Source: Desulfobulbaceae bacterium (GTDB lineage Bacteria > Desulfobacterota > Desulfobulbia > Desulfobulbales > Desulfobulbaceae). From it: a stretch of 5,744 nucleotides of DNA. Each line of letters begins with the position of its first letter. The stretch's first letter is position 1. Below are positions 1 through 5,039 of the stretch, one piece after another. The DNA lies in contig DAOVTM010000272.1 of the NCBI GenBank assembly GCA_030633145.1, positions 1-5,744 on the forward strand, written 5' to 3'. The position numbers and the translations under genes are program-made. Under the pieces are notes generated by a model, which was not told where the DNA came from, did no database searches, and saw only the letters and a program-made list of their open reading frames with translations.

Positions 1-71
1 CGCACCCTACAGGTAAACGAAGACTGTTAAAACATCATTGAAACAGAGGCGTAGGGTGCGCTGTGCGCACC
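1..71. repeat. REP/BIME-like inverted repeat pair
   Basis: Positions 51-60 (GTAGGGTGCG) are the exact reverse complement of positions 1-10 (CGCACCCTAC). The right copy continues as a hairpin: GGTGCGC at 55-61, loop TGT at 62-64, and GCGCACC at 65-71. GTAG at 51-54 lies just 5' of the stem. A GTAG-type tetranucleotide beside a palindrome is the known layout of bacterial REP elements mobilised by RAYT (TnpA-REP) transposases. The left copy lies on the other strand and is cut by the window edge, so its loop and second arm are not visible. The two GTAG ends face each other across 40 bases, as in a BIME. No transposase gene is present in the window. Calling this a REP is inference from shape; the inverted repeat itself is directly visible. 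Confidence 0.65.
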
Positions 72-135
72 ATTACCGTGTTATACCGCTCCAGAGCAGG
101 GTGCTTGAGCATCCAAAATACGTTAAACTGAACAC

Positions 136-149
136 TGATAATTGATAAC
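136..149 (+). repeat. Two-copy heptamer repeat in the brxL leader
   Basis: TGATAAT (136-142) is followed directly by TGATAAC (143-149), just upstream of the brxL start codon. Such heptamers can be remnants of longer short tandem repeats or AT-rich promoter-like DNA. GATAAT resembles a -10 element, but no convincing -35 hexamer lies at the right distance. The function is unknown. Confidence 0.3.
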
Positions 150-162
150 TACGATTTTTACC

Positions 163-2208
163 ATGACTGATGAATTAAATAACAAAATAAACAAACACTT
201 CCCAGGTCTGGTAGTACGAAAAGATTTAGTAAAAATCGTCAAAGGGAATGCCATTGTCCCTTCATACGTTCTTGAATACCTGCTTGGCCAGTATTGTGCC
301 ACATCTGACGAAGAGAGCATAAAAAGCGGCATTGATACGGTTAAGGAGATCCTGCGCAAACATTATGTTCATCGCAATGAGGCAGGGCTTGTTAAATCGA
401 TCATCAAAGAAAAGGGTCGTCACAAGGTTATCGACAAGATTAGCGTTGCCCTGAATGATAAGGCTGGGGTGTATGAGGCAGCTTTCTCCAACCTGGGTGT
501 TAAAAAGATCCTGGTTGATTCAAACACCGTCAAAAAACATCCAAAACTACTTGTCAGCGGGGTGTGGTGTATTGCTGATATTGAGTATGAGTTTTTGGAT
601 GATCCTAACGCATCTCCCTGGATTCTCAGCTCCATTAAGCCTATCCAGTTATCCCACTTTGATTATGATGGCTATATTAAGGCCAGGAAGAAGTTTACAA
701 CTGATGAGTGGATTGACCTCCTCATGCAGAGCATTGGTTTTAATCCTGAGATGTTTGGCAGGCGCACTAAGTTACTGCAGCTTGTTCGCCTGATCCCATT
801 TTGTGAAAGAAACTATAATGTCATTGAGCTTGGCCCTAAGGGTACGGGTAAATCACATATTTATTCTGAATTCTCACCTCATGGCATTCTGATTTCCGGC
901 GGAGAGGTAACAGTCCCTAAGCTTTTTGTGAATAACAACACAGGCAAGCTTGGTCTGGTTGGCTATTGGGATGCAGTTGCCTTTGATGAGTTTGCCGGGA
1001 AGCAAAAACGCCCCAACAAGTCCCTTGTTGACATTATGAAGAACTACATGGCCAACAAGTCGTTTTCTCGTGGTATCGAGACATTGGGTGCAGAGGCTTC
1101 AATGGTATTTGTCGGTAACACCCAGCATACCCTTCCCTATATGCTTAAACATACTGACCTTTTTGACGAATTGCCCGATGCCTATCACGATTCAGCATTT
1201 TTGGATCGGCTTCATTTTTATATCCCTGGCTGGGAAGTGAATATTATCCGTGGAGAGATGTTTTCAGAAGGCTATGGATTTGTGGTTGATTACCTTGCTG
1301 AGATTCTGAGGACACTTCGTAATCATGATTTTTCGCAGCTCTATGCAGATCATTTTGATTTGTTCAGCGATATATCAACCAGAGACCTTGATGCCATCAA
1401 TAAAACATTTTCCGGGCTTATGAAGATCCTTTTCCCCCATAAAGAAGCCACGGAACAAGAAATAGAAGAAATGCTGCAGTTTGCCATTGAAGGGCGAAAG
1501 CGGGTAAAAGATCAGTTAATGCGTATCGATCAAACTTATGAACCTGTGCGTTTTGGTTATACTCAACAAGGTAAAAAAGAACTGTTTCGAGTAAAGACGT
1601 TAGAAGAGAAAGAGTATCCACAGCACTACTACAAGGATGGTGTTGAAGAAGATGAGATTAATGCTGATGAATTTGCGGCCACTGAGTCCGTGCAGGAGCA
1701 ACCTGTAAAAGAGGATGTACTGAAAGAAAAACATGTTGTTGTCCAGGAAAATCAGAAGGGAATCAGTTTTGATGAGCTATTTGGCCCTTATTTGAAAGGG
1801 GCTGCTAAGATTACGATTACCGATCCATATATCAGGCTGTTCCATCAGGCAAGGAACCTCATGGAGCTACTGGAAACCATCGCCAAAATAAAGCCTGATG
1901 ATGATGAAGTTGAGGTTCAACTTCTGACGGTGGAAGATGACTTTAAAGGGGATAAACAGAAAGATTTCTTAATGGAGATTCAGCAAAACGTCTGGGCTGC
2001 TGGAATCAAGTTTTCATTTGAATATGATGAAAATAACACGATCCATGCCAGGCATATTGTCACGGACAACGGGTGGAAGATCCTGCTTGATCGCGGCCTG
2101 GATATTTTCCAGCACTATGACATGAACCAGGCGTTTGCTATGAATAACAGGTTGCAGAAGTATCGTTCGTGCAAGGCTTTTGAGGTTACTTTTTTAGCAG
2201 CAGACTGA
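163..2208 (+). CDS. brxL: BrxL-like AAA+ ATPase with C-terminal MIT_C (PLD-like) domain
   Basis: The product is 681 aa. I chose ATG 163 over an in-frame TTG at 142 because MTDELNNKINKHF matches the usual BrxL N-terminus; neither start has a clear Shine-Dalgarno. Residues 1 to about 200 look like the BrxL N-terminal region (VVRKDL, VLEYLLGQYCAT). The AAA+ core follows: Walker A GPKGTGKS at 224-231, Walker B AFDEFAG at 273-279, a sensor-1-like GNTQ at 318-321, and an arginine-finger-like DRLHFYIPGW at 348-357. BrxL is a BREX anti-phage component that forms MCM-like rings on DNA. The usual Lon-like C-terminus is absent. Instead an acidic linker (about 480-533) leads to residues 534-681, which resemble MITD1's MIT_C domain: ITDPYIR around 552-558, then H628-x-R630, NGWKI (636-640) and RGLDIF (644-649). 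MITD1 MIT_C binds membranes. No other BREX gene is visible, so this may be a solo BrxL. Family assignment is secure; a defence role is inferred. Confidence 0.9.
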   Translation: MTDELNNKINKHFPGLVVRKDLVKIVKGNAIVPSYVLEYLLGQYCATSDEESIKSGIDTVKEILRKHYVHRNEAGLVKSIIKEKGRHKVIDKISVALNDKAGVYEAAFSNLGVKKILVDSNTVKKHPKLLVSGVWCIADIEYEFLDDPNASPWILSSIKPIQLSHFDYDGYIKARKKFTTDEWIDLLMQSIGFNPEMFGRRTKLLQLVRLIPFCERNYNVIELGPKGTGKSHIYSEFSPHGILISGGEVTVPKLFVNNNTGKLGLVGYWDAVAFDEFAGKQKRPNKSLVDIMKNYMANKSFSRGIETLGAEASMVFVGNTQHTLPYMLKHTDLFDELPDAYHDSAFLDRLHFYIPGWEVNIIRGEMFSEGYGFVVDYLAEILRTLRNHDFSQLYADHFDLFSDISTRDLDAINKTFSGLMKILFPHKEATEQEIEEMLQFAIEGRKRVKDQLMRIDQTYEPVRFGYTQQGKKELFRVKTLEEKEYPQHYYKDGVEEDEINADEFAATESVQEQPVKEDVLKEKHVVVQENQKGISFDELFGPYLKGAAKITITDPYIRLFHQARNLMELLETIAKIKPDDDEVEVQLLTVEDDFKGDKQKDFLMEIQQNVWAAGIKFSFEYDENNTIHARHIVTDNGWKILLDRGLDIFQHYDMNQAFAMNNRLQKYRSCKAFEVTFLAAD

Positions 2209-2212
2209 TTTT

Positions 2213-2216
2213 GGAG
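2213..2216 (+). promoter_or_regulatory. Shine-Dalgarno for the 19-codon ORF
   Basis: GGAG lies five bases after the brxL stop codon and 7 bases before ATG 2224. It is the best-formed ribosome binding site at this end of the window, better than anything ahead of brxL. It is the main reason to take the tiny ORF seriously. Confidence 0.5.
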
Positions 2217-2223
2217 AAGCAAT

Positions 2224-2283
2224 ATGAGTGACTTCAGTGAAGATCCGTTGTACTTACTTGATGACGATGCAATCAGCTTGTAA
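2224..2283 (+). CDS. Tiny 19-aa acidic ORF downstream of brxL
   Basis: The ORF encodes MSDFSEDPLYLLDDDAISL and ends at TAA. It starts 15 bases after the brxL stop and has a well-placed GGAG. Six of its 19 residues are Asp or Glu and there are no basic residues. I do not recognise it. It could be a short translated peptide acting with the BrxL protein, a leader peptide for the glyA-like gene 39 bases downstream, or the surviving start of a longer gene lost by deletion. In the same frame a second stop (TGA) follows within four codons, so there is no simple readthrough extension. Coding status is uncertain. Confidence 0.35.
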   Translation: MSDFSEDPLYLLDDDAISL

Positions 2284-2322
2284 CTCTGCTGACCTACTCT
2301 CCCTCTCTTTTGGAATACAAAA

Positions 2323-3579
2323 ATGCACTATTTAAGCAAGGATGATCCTGCCCTTGCCCGGCTCGTCGGGCAGGAAGAGCAGAGAATCGAAGAGACCATC
2401 AACCTCATTGCCGCAGAAAATCACTGTCCCCGCTCTATCCTTGAGGTCATGGGTTCGGTCTTAAACTGCAAGACCATTGAGGGGTATCCCGGTCATCGCT
2501 TCCATGCCGGTTGTAAGTATGTGGATGAGGTGGAACAGCTGGCAATCGAGCGTGGCAAGCGGTTATTTAATGCTGAATATGTCAATGTGCAGCCCCATAG
2601 CGGTACCTCGGCCAACCTTGCGGTCTATTTCAGTGTGCTGAAAACAGGAGATAGGATTCTGGCCATGAGCCTGCCCCATGGCGGTCATCTCTCCCATGGG
2701 CATCAGGCATCAATTACCAGCACATGTTTTAACTTTGCCCATTACAGCGTTGATCCGCAGAGCCACCAGATTGATTATGATCAGGTACGGCAGATGGCCC
2801 ATCAGTTCAATCCAAAAATGATCGTGGCCGGAGCCAGTTCGTATCCGCGCCTGATCGACTATGCGCAGATGGCTGCCATTGCCGGGGAGGTTTCCGCCTT
2901 TTTGCTGGTTGACATGGCCCATATTGCGGGACTTGTTGCAGCACGGGCAATTCCAAGCCCGGTTCCATACAGCGACTTTGTCACCTTTACTACCTATAAG
3001 ACCATGATGGGCGGACGGGGCGGGGTGATACTGGCCAGGGAAGAGTATAAAAAAAAGCTCAACAAGGCAATATTTCCCGGCAGCCAGGGAACCAGTGCGG
3101 TCAACCTTATTGCGGCCAAGGCCTTGATCTTCAAACTGGCAACACAGCCTGAGTACGCAGTGCTACAGCACAAAACCATTGCACATGCCCGGCTGCTGGC
3201 AGAACAGTTAACCGAGAAAGGATACCGGCTGATAACCGGCGGAACAGATAATCACCAGGTGGTGGTGGATCTTGCTGCAAAATCAATTTCCGGCAGTAAG
3301 GCAGAGACTGCCCTTGAACAGGCAGGGATTGTACTCAACCGCAATGTAATCCCCAGGGATGCCGAAACACCGGGCCAGGTCAGTGGTATTCGGATCGGTA
3401 CCGCTGCCGTGGCTGCCAGGGGGATGGGAGAGTCAGAAGTATCTGTCATCGCAAACCTGATCGATCAGGTCTTGTCTGCACCGGACAACATGCCTCTGCT
3501 GGAAGAGGTCAAAAAAACGGTCAAATCGATGTGCAGCCGCTTTCCGGTTTATACGGCTGGGTCATCTCCTGTACCGTAG
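2323..3579 (+). CDS. glyA: Divergent serine hydroxymethyltransferase-like PLP enzyme
   Basis: The product is 418 aa, the normal SHMT length. A weak GGAA at 2312-2315 precedes ATG 2323. SHMT (GlyA) interconverts serine and glycine with tetrahydrofolate in the cytosol using pyridoxal phosphate. Family hallmarks are present: LIAAEN (28-33), EGYPG (53-57), NVQPHSG, GGHLSHG, VDMAHIAGLVAA with D197 and H200, the PLP lysine K226 and SGIRIGT with R357. Compared with E. coli GlyA, several near-invariant residues differ: Ser35 is A31, Tyr55 is T51, Tyr65 is H61, and the His before the PLP lysine (His228) is Y225. The usual GPRGG after the lysine reads GGRGG. Glu57 (E53) and Arg363 (R357) are kept. It is therefore either an altered paralogue acting on another substrate (aldolase, transaldolase or alpha-methylserine type) or a diverged SHMT. 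The fold assignment is firm; the exact reaction is not. Confidence 0.85.
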   Translation: MHYLSKDDPALARLVGQEEQRIEETINLIAAENHCPRSILEVMGSVLNCKTIEGYPGHRFHAGCKYVDEVEQLAIERGKRLFNAEYVNVQPHSGTSANLAVYFSVLKTGDRILAMSLPHGGHLSHGHQASITSTCFNFAHYSVDPQSHQIDYDQVRQMAHQFNPKMIVAGASSYPRLIDYAQMAAIAGEVSAFLLVDMAHIAGLVAARAIPSPVPYSDFVTFTTYKTMMGGRGGVILAREEYKKKLNKAIFPGSQGTSAVNLIAAKALIFKLATQPEYAVLQHKTIAHARLLAEQLTEKGYRLITGGTDNHQVVVDLAAKSISGSKAETALEQAGIVLNRNVIPRDAETPGQVSGIRIGTAAVAARGMGESEVSVIANLIDQVLSAPDNMPLLEEVKKTVKSMCSRFPVYTAGSSPVP

Positions 3580-3592
3580 AAAACCGTAGAAA
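3573..3592 (+). repeat. Tandem 10-bp duplication across the glyA-like stop
   Basis: ACCGTAGAAA at 3573-3582 is repeated exactly at 3583-3592. The first copy contains the TAG stop (3577-3579). The second copy also supplies the left arm of a small hairpin (GTAGAA 3586-3591 with TTCTAC 3599-3604). It is probably a replication-slippage duplication. Confidence 0.6.
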
Positions 3593-3640
3593 AAAGTGTT
3601 CTACCTGACCATTGTCGTCTGATGCGACAGGAGCGAGGTC
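3586..3640 (+). other. Hairpins in the gap after the glyA-like gene
   Basis: The 173-base gap between genes (3580-3752) starts with two stem-loops. One pairs GTAGAA (3586-3591) with TTCTAC (3599-3604). The other pairs TGTCG (3613-3617) with CGACA (3625-3629) and may be enclosed by GACC (3607-3610) with GGTC (3637-3640). Neither is followed by a run of T, so a classical intrinsic terminator is not supported. They may be weak terminators or 3'-end RNA structures. Confidence 0.3.
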
Positions 3641-3692
3641 TAAATTCATGCTGTTGCAGTATGGATTCTCTTTACTAGTCGTGAATACTCAG

Positions 3693-3722
3693 TTACAGTC
3701 TGAACATGTTCACCTTGTATTT
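3693..3722 (+). promoter_or_regulatory. Candidate promoter for the DUF2092 gene pair
   Basis: A possible -35 TTACAG (3693-3698) and a poor -10 TGTATT (3717-3722) are separated by 18 bases, about 30 bases ahead of ATG 3753. Each hexamer matches the sigma-70 consensus at only four of six positions. The main support is position: the gene pair is preceded by a 173-base gap, and a palindrome lies exactly between the hexamers. Confidence 0.3.
3701..3712. promoter_or_regulatory. 12-bp perfect palindrome, candidate operator
   Basis: TGAACATGTTCA is its own reverse complement. It lies about 40 bases upstream of the DUF2092 start codon and inside the spacer of the proposed promoter, a classic place for a dimeric repressor. 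The regulator is unknown. It does not match the LexA spacing GAAC-N4-GTTC. Confidence 0.4.
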
Positions 3723-3752
3723 TAACCAATAACCACGGAAAAGGAATAAAGA

Positions 3753-4544
3753 ATGAAAAAAATCGTGATGACCTGTTTGCTGTTAGCAGTCGGAATACCG
3801 GTTGGCTCCGGCCCAGCCTATACTGCTGTACAGGAGAATAAAACTTTGGATACAGCTGCCAATGGCACGGCAGAGGTGTTAAAGGCACTGGACGGGATGT
3901 CCAGGTATTTACGTTCATTAGACAAGTTTACCATTGAGGCAGATGCCACTTATGATGAAGTGCTGGAAAATGGGCAAAAAATTCAGTTGAGCAGATCAGT
4001 ACATATTAAGGCAGATATGCCTTCCGCCTTATGGGCCAAAGCATCAAGCAGATACTCTAATCAAGAGTTTTTTTACAACGGCAAGACCTTTACCATCTCC
4101 ACACCTGAACTTGGGTATTACGCATCCTTTGCGACCTCTGAAACCGTGGGCAAGGTGATAGTCGCAGCCAGAGACAAATACGACATTGAAATGCCTCTCA
4201 GTGATCTGTTCCTGTGGGGAAGTCAACATGATACAGATAGAGATGTGAATGAAGCCTTTATCGTAGGTGTTGATACCATTCAAGGTACTGACTGCATTCA
4301 GTATGCTATCAGTGGTGCTGAAATTGACTGGCAGATCTGGATACCAACCGGCAAGACCCCTTTACCCCTCAAAATGGTGATTACTTCCAGGGAGCAAACA
4401 AGTCAGCCTCAGTATTCTGTTGTTATGCACTGGAATACTGCTCCAACCTTGCAAGAGGATATTTTCACCTTTACTCCGGCTGAAGGTGCTCAAAAAATCA
4501 ACTTCCAGACCGCAATGGCCGCCAAACAGGAGAAAAAACAATGA
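3753..4544 (+). CDS. DUF2092-family periplasmic protein
   Basis: The product is 263 aa, with AAGGAA at 3741-3746 six bases before ATG 3753. An N-terminal signal peptide is clear: MKK, then a hydrophobic stretch (about 4-17), with a likely cut after PAYTA (residue 25). No lipobox is seen. The mature part matches DUF2092: ALDGMSRYLRSLDKF near the start, YNGKTFTI, a PLSDLF segment, DWQIWIPTG with W193 and W196, then PLPLKMVITS and a final FTFTPAEGAQKI. DUF2092 proteins are predicted periplasmic proteins with a beta-rich fold thought to resemble LolA/LolB-type lipid carriers; no reaction is established. The stop overlaps the next gene's start by four bases (ATGA), so the two are probably co-translated and act together in the envelope. 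Family call is confident from memory of the conserved blocks; function is unknown. Confidence 0.8.
   Translation: MKKIVMTCLLLAVGIPVGSGPAYTAVQENKTLDTAANGTAEVLKALDGMSRYLRSLDKFTIEADATYDEVLENGQKIQLSRSVHIKADMPSALWAKASSRYSNQEFFYNGKTFTISTPELGYYASFATSETVGKVIVAARDKYDIEMPLSDLFLWGSQHDTDRDVNEAFIVGVDTIQGTDCIQYAISGAEIDWQIWIPTGKTPLPLKMVITSREQTSQPQYSVVMHWNTAPTLQEDIFTFTPAEGAQKINFQTAMAAKQEKKQ
4528..4532 (+). promoter_or_regulatory. Internal RBS for the coupled downstream gene
   Basis: AGGAG lies inside the last codons of the DUF2092 gene, eight bases before ATG 4541. With the ATGA overlap it fixes the start of the following gene and supports translational coupling. Confidence 0.65.
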
Positions 4545-4996
4545 TAATAAAACAAGATGCAGGATTGAAGGTTTTTTTATTGATGCTATGCGCAATGGTG
4601 ATGGTGTCTCTGATTCCACAACAGGCAGATGCGCGCAGAGGAGGGGGGCATTCCTCTGTCCATCGCGGTGGCAATAGAAATACCAATGTAAACAGAAACA
4701 ATAACAGGAACAATAATGTTAATGTCAACAGGAACAGGAACACCAATGTTAATGTCAATGTAAATAATAATCATCGACGTGGCGGGTATTATCATCCTGT
4801 TGGAAGAGCTGTTGCCGTGGGCGCAACGGTAGCAGTAACTGCGGCTATTGTCGGCTCTATGGTCAACACCCTGCCCGCCACCGGATGTACCACTGTGATT
4901 AGCAGTGGCATATCTTACCAGCAATGCGGTTCTGTCTGGTATCAGCCGCAATATTCAGGAAACAGCGTAACCTATATTGTTGTTAATCCTATGTAA
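4541..4996 (+). CDS. Secreted Asn/Arg-rich low-complexity protein
   Basis: The product is 151 aa. The start overlaps the upstream stop (ATGA) and has an internal AGGAG. Residues 9-25 are a hydrophobic signal sequence with a likely cut after ADA (residue 31). A basic Gly/His/Arg patch (RRGGGHSSVHRGG, 32-44) follows. Residues 45-77 are almost only Asn, Val, Arg and Thr (NVNRNNN-type repeats). A small-residue hydrophobic segment (90-108) is glycine-zipper-like and could enter a membrane. The C-terminal part has two cysteines (C116, C129), SYQQCGSVWYQPQYSG (125-140) and a YIVVNP end (145-150). I recall similar proteins, His- or Asn-rich in the middle with a VWYQP/VVNP-like tail, next to DUF2092 genes, but no function is known to me. 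A periplasmic or outer-membrane partner of the DUF2092 protein is plausible. The two cysteines may form a disulfide. Confidence 0.75.
   Translation: MIIKQDAGLKVFLLMLCAMVMVSLIPQQADARRGGGHSSVHRGGNRNTNVNRNNNRNNNVNVNRNRNTNVNVNVNNNHRRGGYYHPVGRAVAVGATVAVTAAIVGSMVNTLPATGCTTVISSGISYQQCGSVWYQPQYSGNSVTYIVVNPM
4715..4758 (+). repeat. Coding repeat with 30-base period
   Basis: AATGTTAATGTCAA at 4715-4728 recurs exactly at 4745-4758, a spacing of 30 bases (ten codons). The surrounding DNA (about 4676-4775) is an AT-rich run of AAT/AAC/GTT/GTC/AGG codons. Because the period is a multiple of three, unequal copying would lengthen or shorten the Asn-rich segment without breaking the frame. Confidence 0.6.
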
Positions 4997-5029
4997 AAAG
5001 ATCAATTTTGATACCCATGCAACCCGACT

Positions 5030-5033
5030 GGAG
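5030..5033 (+). promoter_or_regulatory. RBS deciding the rubredoxin-GltS start
   Basis: GGAG lies six bases before ATG 5040. It confirms this start for the partial gene, which begins 43 bases after the previous stop. Two overlapping ATGs nearby, at 5017 and in another frame, lack such a site. Confidence 0.6.
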
Positions 5034-5039
5034 TAAACC

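Noticed and set aside
142..162. TTG start codon extending BrxL by 7 residues
   Set aside because: There is no Shine-Dalgarno, and the extra residues (LITTIFT) do not resemble BrxL N-termini; ATG 163 gives the usual start.
1..162. CRISPR array or integration site
   Set aside because: There is only one inverted pair and no regularly spaced direct repeats; no tRNA gene or integrase is visible.
455..793. 112-codon reading frame inside brxL in another + frame
   Set aside because: It lies entirely within the well-conserved BrxL N-terminal coding region and has no family resemblance.
3613..3629. Intrinsic terminator after the glyA-like gene
   Set aside because: The stem is only 5 bp and no T-run follows.
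3701..3712. LexA (SOS) box
   Set aside because: The palindrome has GAAC and GTTC separated by two bases, not four, and it fits no proteobacterial LexA box.
4586..4951. 121-codon reading frame on the - strand
   Set aside because: It is antisense to the secreted Asn-rich protein. Its His/Ile/Val-rich composition simply mirrors the repeat codons, and it has no RBS.
5001..5012. Hairpin ATCAA-TT-TTGAT as terminator before the glutamate synthase gene
   Set aside because: It is short and AT-rich, the loop is only two bases, and no T-tract follows.
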